A stretch of 64,000 nucleotides of DNA, from the NCBI GenBank assembly GCA_900547475.1, contig URGW01000015.1:11200-75199 (forward strand), read 5' to 3'. Made by a program: the position numbers and the translations under genes. Every line of letters starts with the position of its first letter. Position 1 is the first letter of the stretch. Origin of the DNA: an uncultured Clostridium sp. (GTDB lineage Bacteria > Bacillota > Clostridia > Clostridiales > Clostridiaceae). Below are positions 8,703-18,327 of the stretch, one piece after another. Under the pieces are notes generated by a model. That model saw only the letters and a program-made list of their open reading frames with translations. It was not told the origin of the DNA and searched no databases.

Positions 8703-10445
8703 ATGAAAAAAGAGTTTTCAATAAGTAATGATAAAGTATTAATGAATTTTTCAACTAGATATTGTAATAATTTTGAGAGTTTATTAGAAAGTGAAGGATT
8801 TAGAAGAGTTTTAAGTGTTTATTTAAAGAAATCTGAAAAAAAGAGAACTTTATCATATAGATATTTAATTAAATCACTAAATACTACTGATATAACAAGT
8901 TTAAGAGAAGATATTACTAAAATTTTTAAATGGTTAACCATAATGGATGTAAAAGAAGTTGTTGAATTAAATCCAAGATATAGTGAACTTTTGAGTAATA
9001 AAGAAGAGTTTATTAATGTAATAGAAGATTTTTATTTATTTTGGAGAAGATTAGAAAGATATACTATTATTCAAAATGATAAAGTTAGTCAAGGTTTAGC
9101 GGCTATGAATTTCACAGAAGCAAATTCAGCTTTTGAAAAGTTAATATTAAAGTTCTATAGAAAAATAGAGCAAAATGTATTAGGTAGAACTCCGCAAGTT
9201 TTTAGACAAATAACAGCTGGTGGAAATTGTAGTATAATGATAAATAAGCTATTATGGCCAATTCCAAAAGGATATGAATCACTAGAGGATATTAATTTTA
9301 TAGATTGTATTTTACTAGAGCCACCATTTATAACATATCCTAAAAAAAATACAAGAAATGGCATGTTTTCAGAGGTTAATAATAATCCTTTAAAGTATGC
9401 ACATATAAATAAAGAGCATTGGTTTTGTTATCCTGCAAAAGTTGGAGAGTTAATAGCCTATATATATTTCCATAGAGATTTTATGAACCATGGAATAACT
9501 TTATGTAATTTATTTGAAATGGCTAAGAGAGAAGAATGTAGAGGAAGACAGCCTGATATTGTTTATGTATTTGGAATAAATGATGGAGAAGAGTTAAAAA
9601 CAGTTTTTTATGATGATGAAGAAAATAATATAATGCTTGGATATGTAAATTATTCAGAGGAAATAGATTATTTTGGATATATGAAAAAGATGATATTAAC
9701 ATTGCATAATTTAATAATGATAAAAAGAGGTTATTTACCTATACATGGAGCAATGGTAAATGTTCAAATGAAAAATGGAAAAGAAGCTAATGTAGTAATA
9801 ATGGGTGATAGTGGTGCAGGAAAATCTGAAAGTTTGGAAGCCTTTAGAACTTTAAGTGAAGAATATATAAGTAATATGAATATTATTTTTGATGATATGG
9901 GTACATTTAAAGAGATTGATGGGGAGATATATGGATATGGTACAGAAATAGGTGCTTTTGTTAGATTAGATGATTTAGCACAAGGATATGCATTTAGAGA
10001 AATAGATAGAAGTATATTTATGAATCCAGACAAAATAAATGCAAGATTAGTAATGCCTGTAGCACCATATAGTCAAATAGTTAAAGGTTATAAAATAGAT
10101 TTATTCTTATATGCTAATAATTTTACTGATATAAACAAAGATGATAAAGCTATTGAATATTTTAATAATGCTGAAGAGGCAATTGAATTATTTAAATCAG
10201 GTCCAAGAATGGCAAAAGGAACTACCACTGAAGAAGGATTGGTTGAAAGTTACTTTGCAAATCCGTTTGGACCTGCACAAAAGCAAGAAGATACGGATAT
10301 ATTGATAGATAGATATTTTCAAACAATGTTTGATAGAAATGTAAAAGTTGGACAAATCAAGACATGTCTTGGAGTTAAAGGAAGGGAACAAGAGGGGCCA
10401 AGGGAGGCTGCAATAGAGTTATTTAATATTATTAAAGAGTTATAA
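8703..10445 (+). CDS. HprK/PEPCK-like P-loop protein of unknown function
   Basis: The start chosen is ATG 8703, because AGGAGG (8691-8696) abuts the in-frame ATG at 8697 but lies six bases before 8703. This gives 580 residues. The C-terminal half carries a P-loop GDSGAGKSE (368-376), the exact wording of HPr kinase/phosphorylase, followed by IIFDDMG, a Walker B-like strand, and GTEIGAFVRLDD. The N-terminal 300 residues resemble nothing I can name. HPr kinase itself is about 310 residues and phosphorylates HPr Ser46. This longer protein may belong to a PEPCK/HprK-fold family (I recall DUF4914, unverified). Substrate unknown. Confidence 0.65.
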   Translation: MKKEFSISNDKVLMNFSTRYCNNFESLLESEGFRRVLSVYLKKSEKKRTLSYRYLIKSLNTTDITSLREDITKIFKWLTIMDVKEVVELNPRYSELLSNKEEFINVIEDFYLFWRRLERYTIIQNDKVSQGLAAMNFTEANSAFEKLILKFYRKIEQNVLGRTPQVFRQITAGGNCSIMINKLLWPIPKGYESLEDINFIDCILLEPPFITYPKKNTRNGMFSEVNNNPLKYAHINKEHWFCYPAKVGELIAYIYFHRDFMNHGITLCNLFEMAKREECRGRQPDIVYVFGINDGEELKTVFYDDEENNIMLGYVNYSEEIDYFGYMKKMILTLHNLIMIKRGYLPIHGAMVNVQMKNGKEANVVIMGDSGAGKSESLEAFRTLSEEYISNMNIIFDDMGTFKEIDGEIYGYGTEIGAFVRLDDLAQGYAFREIDRSIFMNPDKINARLVMPVAPYSQIVKGYKIDLFLYANNFTDINKDDKAIEYFNNAEEAIELFKSGPRMAKGTTTEEGLVESYFANPFGPAQKQEDTDILIDRYFQTMFDRNVKVGQIKTCLGVKGREQEGPREAAIELFNIIKEL

Positions 10446-10483
10446 GAAAGAGCTTTGCGCATAAGTGCAAAGCTCTTTCTTAA
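10442..10483. terminator. Strong bidirectional terminator
   Basis: AAGAAAGAGCTTTGC (10444-10458) pairs perfectly with 10467-10481. Two more inner pairs close an ATAA loop. It begins inside the stop codon of the HprK-like gene and also faces the DUF378 gene. Confidence 0.9.
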
Positions 10484-10485
10484 TT

Positions 10486-10680
10486 TTAAAATATATCTTT
10501 TGCAAAAAATGATATAGCATATAAACCACAAATACCAATAATAGCATAAATGATTCTGCTAAAAGTACTCATATCACCAAAGATTGCAGCAACAAGGTCA
10601 AATTGAAAGAAGCCTAATAGACCCCAATTTATAGCTCCAATTATAATGAGTATAAGTACTATGGTATCAATTACCTTCAT
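10486..10680 (-). CDS. DUF378 (YuzA-like) small membrane protein
   Basis: The start is placed at ATG 10680, eight bases or so after AAAGGAG; a longer frame upstream lacks a site. The 64 residues comprise two membrane helices with the family motif INWGLLGFFQFDLVA and a later IIYAIIGICGLYAI. Function unknown; monocistronic. Confidence 0.85.
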   Translation of the reverse strand: MKVIDTIVLILIIIGAINWGLLGFFQFDLVAAIFGDMSTFSRIIYAIIGICGLYAISFFAKDIF

Positions 10681-10772
10681 AAAAACAACTCCTTTAGTTT
10701 TAATAACATAGTTATTTTTTCCAAAGGAGAAATTTATATTCATGTACAAAATATTTAAAATTAATTTTTTTA

Positions 10773-11240
10773 TTAAATTGAAATATTTCTATCAATAGGT
10801 TGATTTAAAGATATGATAGTGTCAGTTCTTTGAATTCCGGAAATAACATTTATTTTGTTTAATAATATATCTTGAAGGTCGCTTATATTTTTACAGATAA
10901 CTTTAGCAAATACAGAATAATCACCAGTAGTTAAATGTAATTCAACAACTTCTTTAATTTTGGACATTTCTTCAAAAACATCTGAGAATGATGAAGTTTT
11001 ATCAATATATATTCCTACAAAGCAACAAACATCATATCCTAATTTAGGAAGATTTAAAAGAATTTTAGTTCCCTTAATTATTCCAAGTTCCTCCATTTTT
11101 TTCATACGAACATGAATAGTACCCCCACTAACATGGCAAAGTCTTGCAATTTCTAAATATGGAGTTCTACAATCTTTTATTAATATATCTAAAATTTGAA
11201 GATCTAATTCATCAAGTTGATAGGCTTGGTTTAAACCCAT
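10773..11240 (-). CDS. Lrp/AsnC-family transcriptional regulator
   Basis: 155 residues. The N-terminal winged helix-turn-helix contains LDELDLQILDILIKDCRTPYLEIA and HVSGGTIHVRMKKMEELGII, the standard AsnC pattern. The C-terminal RAM ligand-binding domain (from about residue 75) contains VELHLTTGDYSVFAKV. Such proteins form octamers that respond to amino acids. There is no adjacent biosynthetic target; the divergent neighbour is a small membrane protein about 230 bases away. Confidence 0.9.
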   Translation of the reverse strand: MGLNQAYQLDELDLQILDILIKDCRTPYLEIARLCHVSGGTIHVRMKKMEELGIIKGTKILLNLPKLGYDVCCFVGIYIDKTSSFSDVFEEMSKIKEVVELHLTTGDYSVFAKVICKNISDLQDILLNKINVISGIQRTDTIISLNQPIDRNISI

Positions 11241-11471
11241 AATAACACCCCTTTAATAAATTTATAATATCTTTAATATATTTTATCAAATAATTTAAAG
11301 ATATGCTAGTCCAAACTATCGAATTATTATTTTTTGAGAGATATAATATGAAAATTAGTAATTTTTAACATAAAATAGGTCTTATAAAAATATGAAAATA
11401 AAACTGGGTTGAAAATATGTTAAATAGAAAGTAATATATATATTAGAAAGATATAGGAAGGAGAGCTATTG

Positions 11472-11828
11472 ATGGGAAGCTTTTTATCAACGCTGCTTTA
11501 TTTCATTGTTCTATTAGCAATTGTATTTGGAGTAATGTTCTTAGGAAGAAAGTATGTATTTTCAAAAGTTAGAATTAATAAGTATATACCACTTGGTATA
11601 TCTATAGTAACATTAATTTTACAAGGATTTATGCCTGCTATTTTAGGTGAAAATATTTGGTGGGTATCATTTTTACTAACTATATTAACAGTAACATTCT
11701 TTTTATGGTTCATGGATATTCAAGCAACTGGTGGACCTAAAAAGAAAGAAAAGAAAATTGAAATTAGACCTAAGGCTAAGCCTAATAGAGTAAAGCATTT
11801 AAATAATAACCAAAATAATAAAAAATAA
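11472..11828 (+). CDS. Small membrane protein with basic tail, unknown function
   Basis: ATG 11472 follows AAGGAGAG at a normal distance. The 118 residues hold three predicted membrane helices (about 5-25, 37-55 and 62-80) and a 35-residue lysine/asparagine-rich cytoplasmic tail. I do not recognise a family. Confidence 0.65.
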   Translation: MGSFLSTLLYFIVLLAIVFGVMFLGRKYVFSKVRINKYIPLGISIVTLILQGFMPAILGENIWWVSFLLTILTVTFFLWFMDIQATGGPKKKEKKIEIRPKAKPNRVKHLNNNQNNKK

Positions 11829-11846
11829 AGTGTTTAATTTGAATTT

Positions 11847-11896
11847 TTCCCTTTATAGAAATAGTTTTATTATTAAAGTATTTTCTATAAAGGGAA
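11847..11896. terminator. Inverted repeat after the small membrane protein gene
   Basis: TTCCCTTTATAGAAA (11847-11861) is repeated inverted at 11882-11896 with a 20-base AT-rich loop. It probably terminates the plus-strand gene. Confidence 0.6.
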
Positions 11897-11936
11897 TATT
11901 AAAATTAAATGCTTTTTATTTTTAATGAAACAGCTT

Positions 11937-11979
11937 TATTCACTTAAGTTGTATTTTTTATGTAACTTTAAGTGAATAA
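11937..11979 (-). terminator. Terminator of the PHP-domain gene
   Basis: TTATTCACTTAAGTT pairs with AACTTTAAGTGAATAA (one bulge) just beyond the stop of the minus-strand PHP gene. Confidence 0.6.
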
Positions 11980-11982
11980 TTT

Positions 11983-13011
11983 TTAGATATAGTTATTATT
12001 CAAGTGAACAATAAAAATTGGAGAACTTACTGCAGTTTTATTTTCATCTTGCAGTACTCTAATAACATACCAAGTTTCTGTTTTTAAGCTTTGATGTTCG
12101 TATATATATTTAATACTACTTAAATTTATATCTTCAATTTTTTTTATAATTATACCACCATTTGATATTATTTGAATTTCTCTTATTTTATATCTAATGT
12201 CTTCAGCAAAAATTGAAAATTTTATTTTGGAAGAATAAATTGATAATGTATCACCCATAAATGTTTCGTCTATTGTAAAATGTAATTTTAAAAATCTTGA
12301 TTCAGTTGAATAAGTCCTATGACTTCTAAAAGCATCAATTAATGAATTTTTAGATAAATCATTTGCAATATATGCAGTTAAATTATCAGATTGATCGAAA
12401 TTAATTCTATGATTATCTTGTCCATTAACAGCACCTAATTTCCAACCTCTATCTAGTAATTGATAATAGTACTTTTCATGTTTAGTATATTTACTTGCAG
12501 GATTACCATTGTAAACTTCTATACATGTAATAATTTTATTAAAAATTTCATTATATTGAATTTTACCAATTTCTTTATGAGGGTGATTAATAATTATAAA
12601 AGCTTGATGATTATTGATCATCCATAAAGTTAATAATCTTAAATCTTTTATAGCGCCAGTAAAAAAGTTATTAGGGTTTATTATGTTAAAATCACCAAAG
12701 GGAACAGTTCTACATTCAAAGCCAACAATGGGCAAGAAGTCATCTTCATTTTTTTTTATTTTATTAGAAAAGTAATTTGTTGCATCCCATTTTGTTAAAG
12801 TGCGATCTTTAACGGTAGTTTTATTTGCAAGAAAATCATTGTGATCAGTTACAAATAAAAAATCTAAACCACATTTTATAGCAAACTCATATAAATTTAA
12901 GGGAGTACCTTTACCAGTGGAATAGCTAGAATGACAGTGGGGAATACCGTAATAATATTTTAATTTATTCTGATCAAAGATTACTTTGGTTTTATGCTTA
13001 CTTTTACTCAC
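11983..13011 (-). CDS. PHP-domain phosphoesterase-like protein
   Basis: 342 residues from a GTG start. The first half has polymerase/histidinol-phosphatase (PHP) metal motifs: GIPHCHSSYSTG (near residue 18), FLFVTDHND (near 52) and IIINHPH. The last hundred residues look like a beta-sandwich appendage rather than PHP. Members hydrolyse phosphate esters with two or three metal ions; this PHP-plus-C-terminal form is of unknown substrate. Monocistronic, divergent from the carbonic anhydrase-like gene. Confidence 0.8.
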   Translation of the reverse strand: MSKSKHKTKVIFDQNKLKYYYGIPHCHSSYSTGKGTPLNLYEFAIKCGLDFLFVTDHNDFLANKTTVKDRTLTKWDATNYFSNKIKKNEDDFLPIVGFECRTVPFGDFNIINPNNFFTGAIKDLRLLTLWMINNHQAFIIINHPHKEIGKIQYNEIFNKIITCIEVYNGNPASKYTKHEKYYYQLLDRGWKLGAVNGQDNHRINFDQSDNLTAYIANDLSKNSLIDAFRSHRTYSTESRFLKLHFTIDETFMGDTLSIYSSKIKFSIFAEDIRYKIREIQIISNGGIIIKKIEDINLSSIKYIYEHQSLKTETWYVIRVLQDENKTAVSSPIFIVHLNNNYI

Positions 13012-13145
13012 AAATTCGCCTCTTAAAATTATTCATTATTAATATATAGTATTAAAGGCATTAAAATAATGACAATAATTATAAAGGGTGATAAAATAAA
13101 GTGAAACTTTCATGATTAATATAACTTATAAGGGAGTTAAAAAAT

Positions 13146-13649
13146 ATGATTATTGATTTTGATGGAGTTAAACCTAAAATAAATGAGGATACATATATTT
13201 CAGAAAGCGTTGATATAATAGGAAAAGTTGAAATTGAGGATAATGTAAACATATGGTTTGGTAGTAGGCTTAGAGCTGATATGAACAAAATAGTAATTGG
13301 TGCTAATACTAATATTCAAGAAAATTCAGTAGTACATGTTGATATTAATTCTCCATGTATTATTGGTAAAAATGTAACTATAGGGCATGGTGCTATAATT
13401 CATGGATGTAGCATTTCAGATAATGTTTTAGTAGGAATGGGTTCAATAATATTAAATAATGCCCAAATTGGAAAGAATACTATTATAGGAGCAGGTAGTT
13501 TAGTGACTCAAGGAAAGAGTTTTCCAGAAGGAGTTCTTATTTTAGGAAATCCAGCAAAAGTAGTTAGAGAATTAACTGATGATGAAATAAAAAGTATTAA
13601 GAAATCAGCAGATAATTACGTAAATTTAAGTAAAAGATATAAAAAGTAG
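13146..13649 (+). CDS. Gamma carbonic anhydrase-like hexapeptide-repeat protein
   Basis: 167 residues of left-handed beta-helix repeats. The metal-binding region NIQENSVVHVD, then IGHGAIIHGC and GMGSIILN, matches the YrdA/CaiE/PaaY branch of gamma-class carbonic anhydrases, including the three histidines. Enzymatic activity of this branch is often undemonstrated. CvfB follows after eight bases, so the two are probably co-transcribed. Confidence 0.85.
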   Translation: MIIDFDGVKPKINEDTYISESVDIIGKVEIEDNVNIWFGSRLRADMNKIVIGANTNIQENSVVHVDINSPCIIGKNVTIGHGAIIHGCSISDNVLVGMGSIILNNAQIGKNTIIGAGSLVTQGKSFPEGVLILGNPAKVVRELTDDEIKSIKKSADNYVNLSKRYKK

Positions 13650-13657
13650 GAGGACAT

Positions 13658-14497
13658 ATGTTAAGAATAGGAGAATATAATACTTTAGTAGTAGATAGAG
13701 AAAAGGACTTTGGATTTTATTTAGTTGATAAACAAAGTAAAGAGGATGTTTTACTTCCTAAGTCATTAGCAGAAGGAATGGGAGTAGAAGTTGGTAAGGA
13801 GATTGAAGTATTTATATACAGAGACTCAAAAGATAGACCAATAGCTACATTTAAAAAGCCTTTAGCTATAGTTGGAGATGTTGCTTATTTAAAAGTTGTA
13901 CATCAAGGTGAGTTTGGTGCATTTGTTGATTTTGGATTAGATAGGGATATATTTGTACCATTAAAAGAACAAAGATATAAATTACATACAGGAAAAAAAT
14001 ATTTATTTTATATATATGTAGATAAGACAGGAAGACTTGCAGCTACAACAGAGGTTGAGCCATATATTGAAATTGCTGAAGAAGGAACATTTAAAGTTGG
14101 AGATGAAGTTACTGCAATGGTATTTTCAAAGACGCCTTCAGGAACTTTAAATGTTGCAATTGATGCTAAATATAGAGGATTAGTATTACCTAATGAGTAC
14201 TATAATGAAGTTCATCCAGGATATGAAATGCAATTAAGAGTTAAGAGAGTTTATGAAGATGGTGTAATAGGATTAACACCAAGAAAGACTAGATTAAATG
14301 AAAGAGATGAACTTCAAGAAAGAATTGTAACTTATATGAGAAAAAATGGTGGATTTATGGAATTCAATGATAAATCTAATCCAGAAGATATAAAAGCGAC
14401 TTTTGGAACTAGCAAGAATTACTTTAAGATGGCTTTAGGTGGACTTATGAAGGCTGGAAAACTTACTCAAGATAAAGAGGGAAGCAGATTACTATAG
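13658..14497 (+). CDS. cvfB: CvfB-family S1-domain RNA-binding protein
   Basis: 279 residues. Tandem S1-type domains appear at about residues 65-140 (VVHQGEFGAFVDFGLDRDIFVPLKEQ) and 140-215, with a C-terminal winged helix ending in KMALGGLMKAGKLTQD. This is the arrangement of conserved virulence factor B (YitL), an RNA-binding regulator. The start has AGGAGG five bases upstream. Confidence 0.88.
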   Translation: MLRIGEYNTLVVDREKDFGFYLVDKQSKEDVLLPKSLAEGMGVEVGKEIEVFIYRDSKDRPIATFKKPLAIVGDVAYLKVVHQGEFGAFVDFGLDRDIFVPLKEQRYKLHTGKKYLFYIYVDKTGRLAATTEVEPYIEIAEEGTFKVGDEVTAMVFSKTPSGTLNVAIDAKYRGLVLPNEYYNEVHPGYEMQLRVKRVYEDGVIGLTPRKTRLNERDELQERIVTYMRKNGGFMEFNDKSNPEDIKATFGTSKNYFKMALGGLMKAGKLTQDKEGSRLL

Positions 14498-14551
14498 TTA
14501 GTAGTTAATAACTTCTTTAATATAATGAAAAGTTAATAATAATTTAGATTA

Positions 14552-14616
14552 GAACACTGAAGTGAACTATTTGATGGATACTTATCAGAAAATAGTTCAG
14601 AAAGGTGTTCTTTTTA
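14552..14616 (+). terminator. Terminator after cvfB
   Basis: GAACACTGAAGTGAACTATTT pairs imperfectly with AAATAGTTCAGAAAGGTGTTC (ending 14610), followed by five T. Confidence 0.75.
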
Positions 14617-14728
14617 TGTAAAAAAATTTAAAGTTTTTTGTTAGGTAACAATTTGGCAATAAGTTAATTAAAATATGTAAAAACTTAGATGTATTATATA
14701 TTTGTAAACTAATAAGAGGTGGTACTAA

Positions 14729-16075
14729 ATGCTTAATAGAAATAAAAGAATATTATTGGGGATATCAGTATGTATAATTACATCTATTTTACCTAGCTGT
14801 AGTATAGGGGATAAGACTATAACTATGAATGAAGATGTTTATATGGAGGAGATAGAAAATTCAAGTAAGATAACAAGTGAAGAAATTAATATTGAGGTAG
14901 ATGAAGGATTTAAGTTTGAACCAGGTTTTTTTCAAGATGGTAAAGTATATGGAATTTTAATTAATACTAAAAATAGTTCAGAGAGTGATGTAGAAGTATA
15001 TAGTGCTTATTATTCTAAAGAGGATAATTTAGTGAAACTAAATAAGTTGACTAATGAAGAAATATTTTCAACTATGAATTATAATGAAAGAAGAATATAT
15101 AATTGGAAAAATAAAACTTTTAAAGATGTAGTAACAGGGGAAGAAAAAAGTATACCAGAAGTTAAAATTGATTTTACTAGTGATACAGAAGGTATAAGAG
15201 TAGTAGCATCAGAAGAAAGCAATAATAAAGTAAATAATAATTACGATACAGACTATATAGATAAAAAATATTATGGAAATGAACGGTCTATGAAGAATGA
15301 TCAATATTATCTTGTAAAAGGAAATGATAATTACTTTTATAGGCAAATAACAAATTTTATATATGAAGAGGAGGAAGATGAAAGCTTTTTATATAGGACT
15401 GTATATGGTAAAAGAGATTTAACAAAATTTAAAAGTGTAGATTCGATTATTGTTTTATATGATTATGAAAATAATAAAGCAATAACTTTTGATGGAAAGT
15501 TTAGTGGTGATTTTCCTATTTTAAGTAATTTGATGTATTCAAAAGAAGATAATAAAATTTATGCTATAGGTGGAAGCAATGAAGATGAAATTTATGAAAT
15601 AAATATTAATGATGATACTTATAGTTTAGATTTAGTATATAAATTTGATTTAGGTGATAAGATAACTGGTATTTGGAATAGCCAAATAATAGGAGGTAGT
15701 TTACTTATAGAGTCATTTAAACCTGATGGTAGTGAAGATGAGTTTATTATGACGGAAGAAGAAACTATGTTACTTGATTTAAATAGCAAGGAAATTAATG
15801 TAATACAGAAAAATAATCAAACTAACTTTTTAATGAAATCTAATTCAAGCAAATATGTAATAACTATTAATCATGAAGAAGGAGAAGAGAAAAGTAGGAT
15901 ATTTTTAGGAAAGGTTCATGAAAATAAAGTAGAGTATATCTATGAGTTTGAAGAGTGTCCAATAAAAGTTGTATTTGATGATGATGAAAAAAATATGTTT
16001 GTTCAATATGGAACTTGGAAAGATGATAATATAGTTACTTATAGATATGTTTTGTATAATTTAGATATAGAATAG
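14729..16075 (+). CDS. Putative lipoprotein upstream of a two-component system
   Basis: 448 residues beginning with a basic, hydrophobic signal and a lipobox-like LPSC (Cys about residue 24). A very acidic secreted domain rich in Glu, Asp and Asn follows. Segments such as IYAIGGSNEDEIYEIN suggest a beta-propeller-like fold, but no family is recognised. The response regulator begins 25 bases downstream, so the three genes probably form one operon and this may be a surface sensor or target. GAGGTGG precedes the ATG. Confidence 0.6.
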   Translation: MLNRNKRILLGISVCIITSILPSCSIGDKTITMNEDVYMEEIENSSKITSEEINIEVDEGFKFEPGFFQDGKVYGILINTKNSSESDVEVYSAYYSKEDNLVKLNKLTNEEIFSTMNYNERRIYNWKNKTFKDVVTGEEKSIPEVKIDFTSDTEGIRVVASEESNNKVNNNYDTDYIDKKYYGNERSMKNDQYYLVKGNDNYFYRQITNFIYEEEEDESFLYRTVYGKRDLTKFKSVDSIIVLYDYENNKAITFDGKFSGDFPILSNLMYSKEDNKIYAIGGSNEDEIYEININDDTYSLDLVYKFDLGDKITGIWNSQIIGGSLLIESFKPDGSEDEFIMTEEETMLLDLNSKEINVIQKNNQTNFLMKSNSSKYVITINHEEGEEKSRIFLGKVHENKVEYIYEFEECPIKVVFDDDEKNMFVQYGTWKDDNIVTYRYVLYNLDIE

Positions 16076-16100
16076 AAAATGTGAAAAATTTGGGGGAGAC

Positions 16101-16784
16101 ATGGAAAGGCAAAGAATTTTAGTTGTAGAAGATGAAATATCAATAAATGATATATTAACATTTGCATTAAGAAAAGAAGGATATGATGTTAGAGGTGTAT
16201 ATAGGGGGAAAGATGCGATAGAGATGGTAGAGAGCTTTAATCCAGATTTAGTGCTTTTAGATATTATGTTACCTGACAAAGATGGATTTCAAGTGTGTAG
16301 AGAAATTTGTGATAAGACTTTTGTAATAATGTTGACAGCAAGAGATGATGTTATAGATAAGATTTTGGGTATAGAAATAGGAGCGGATGATTATATAACA
16401 AAACCTTTTGAAATTAGAGAAGTAACAGCAAGGATAAAAAGTATTTTTAGAAGACTTAGCAAAAGCAATAATATTATGTCTAATATTTCCCAGGGAATAT
16501 TAGATAAGGGGTTATTTATAAATTTAAATGATAGAAAAGTGTATAAGGATGGAGTTGAAATAGAGCTAAAGAAGAAGGAATTTGATTTATTAAGTTTTTT
16601 ATATAGAAATAAAAATATAGTATTTTCAAGAGAAGAATTACTTGATAAGGTATGGGGAGCTGAATATGAAGGTGATGTAAGAACTGTTGATGTTCATATT
16701 AGAAGAGTAAGAGCTAAATTAAGTGAAGAGAAAAATAGTACTTTAATAGAAACAGTTTTTGGTGTTGGATATGTAATGAGGTGA
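16101..16784 (+). CDS. OmpR/PhoB-type response regulator
   Basis: 227 residues. The receiver has the acidic pair E10-D11, phospho-acceptor D54 in LLDIMLPD, the T of MLTAR and the lysine of ITKPF. A C-terminal winged helix has VRTVDVHIRRVRAKL and the terminal GVGYVMR. It is preceded by GGGGGAG. It overlaps or abuts the kinase gene, so they form a cognate pair. Confidence 0.95.
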   Translation: MERQRILVVEDEISINDILTFALRKEGYDVRGVYRGKDAIEMVESFNPDLVLLDIMLPDKDGFQVCREICDKTFVIMLTARDDVIDKILGIEIGADDYITKPFEIREVTARIKSIFRRLSKSNNIMSNISQGILDKGLFINLNDRKVYKDGVEIELKKKEFDLLSFLYRNKNIVFSREELLDKVWGAEYEGDVRTVDVHIRRVRAKLSEEKNSTLIETVFGVGYVMR

Positions 16785-16789
16785 AAAAA

Positions 16790-18196
16790 GTGTTTAAAAC
16801 TATAAGAGGAAAGGTAACTTTATGGTCAATAATTATAGTTGGAATATTAAATATAATTTTAAGTGTTTTTATTTATATAACAATAAATAAGAAATTAGAA
16901 AGTTCAATTCAAGGGTATATGAAGACAATACAGTTTATGGCTAGAAATATTGCAATGACAAGCGGTTCACCTAATGAAGAGGATAATATTATTGTAAGTA
17001 ATTTATATGATATATTTGGTGATTATATAGCTATAGCTTATAAAGATGATAATGTGATGAGTAGTAGGGGAACTCTCATACGAGAAGATAAAATAATAGA
17101 AATTTTAGAGGAAAGTAATAGTAGAAAATCATTATTAAATTTAAATAAAGATAGTAAATTATATATTGCAACATTTAATTATCCAATATATATTGATGAA
17201 AGTTATTATGGAAATATAGTTATACAAAAAGATTACACTAAAGAATATAATGAAAACTATAAAATTATTTGTTCTATATTTATAGGACAATCCATAATAC
17301 TATTAATATTAGTAATGGCATTATGGAGTATAATTAGTAAGTTTACAAAACCAATTAATAATCTATCTAATGCAATTGAAAATTTTGCAATTGGAAAAGA
17401 TGAAGGAGATATTAAAGTAGAAACAAAAGATGAGGTAGCTATATTAGCTGACAAATTTAACGTTATGAAAAATGAAATTAAATATCAAATGGAAGTTATT
17501 ATAAAGGAGCAAAATAAAAGTAGGGAGTTTTTTAATAATGCAACACATGAACTTAAAACGCCAATTACAGCTATTAGTGGATATACTCAGTTATTAATAG
17601 ATAATGATATTTCAGCAATAGAAGAAGAGTTTAGAGAAAGAGCATTAGATAGAATTTTAAAGGAAAGTAATAAATTAAATTTACTTGTTAAAAATATTTT
17701 AGAAATATCACGAGGAAAAGTAAAGAGAAATATAGATAAAGAAGAGTTTGACCTTGGAGATCTTATTAATAAAAAAATATCTGATATGAAGGTGAGATTT
17801 GTAAAGTCAAATCTCTATTTAAAAACTAATATTAATAATACAATAGTAAAATGTAATAAAGAAGAAATTAGTACTATAATAATAAATCTTTTAGATAATG
17901 CTATTAAATATACTGCAGGAAAAGAAGTAATAATTAATGTTTATGAAGAGTCAGAAAAAAGTATATTTGAAATATCAAATGAAATTTATGAAATACCAGA
18001 AGTTATAAAAAATAATTTATTAGAAGCTTTTGTAAAACATACTAATGATATTATTCTTGAAAAAGAAGGGATAACAAGTTCAGGATTAGGATTATATATA
18101 TGCAGTAAGTTAGCAGAAGAAAATAATAGTGAATTAATATATGATATAAAAAACAATATAATAATAGTTAAATTAATAATTCCTAGTATTAAATAA
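16790..18196 (+). CDS. Sensor histidine kinase with atypical G1 box
   Basis: The likely start is GTG 16790, six bases after GAGGTG (16778-16783); an alternative GTG at 16781 overlaps the regulator stop. The 468 residues contain two membrane helices (near 10-30 and 160-180) flanking an extracellular domain, a HAMP-like linker, and the dimerisation/phospho-acceptor motif NNATHELKTP (H253 by this start). An N box IIINLLDNAIKYT and a G2-like SSGLGLYICSKLA follow. The usual G1 DxGxG is replaced by a segment SNEIYEIPE, which is unusual. Confidence 0.88.
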   Translation: MFKTIRGKVTLWSIIIVGILNIILSVFIYITINKKLESSIQGYMKTIQFMARNIAMTSGSPNEEDNIIVSNLYDIFGDYIAIAYKDDNVMSSRGTLIREDKIIEILEESNSRKSLLNLNKDSKLYIATFNYPIYIDESYYGNIVIQKDYTKEYNENYKIICSIFIGQSIILLILVMALWSIISKFTKPINNLSNAIENFAIGKDEGDIKVETKDEVAILADKFNVMKNEIKYQMEVIIKEQNKSREFFNNATHELKTPITAISGYTQLLIDNDISAIEEEFRERALDRILKESNKLNLLVKNILEISRGKVKRNIDKEEFDLGDLINKKISDMKVRFVKSNLYLKTNINNTIVKCNKEEISTIIINLLDNAIKYTAGKEVIINVYEESEKSIFEISNEIYEIPEVIKNNLLEAFVKHTNDIILEKEGITSSGLGLYICSKLAEENNSELIYDIKNNIIIVKLIIPSIK

Positions 18197-18266
18197 ATAT
18201 ATTGTAGTTTTATTATTTCAAAATCGATAATTAATTTAAGTAGTATTAATTAAGAGAATTTATAAG

Positions 18267-18294
18267 GGGATGTGTATTAAAAATTACACATCCC
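18267..18294. terminator. Inverted repeat between the kinase and Mrr-like genes
   Basis: GGGATGTGTA (18267-18276) and TACACATCCC (18285-18294) form a perfect 10-bp stem. The T-run is weak on the plus side, so termination efficiency is uncertain. Confidence 0.6.
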
Positions 18295-18327
18295 TAATAT
18301 ATTTAAGAGGAAAATGAGATAGCTAAA

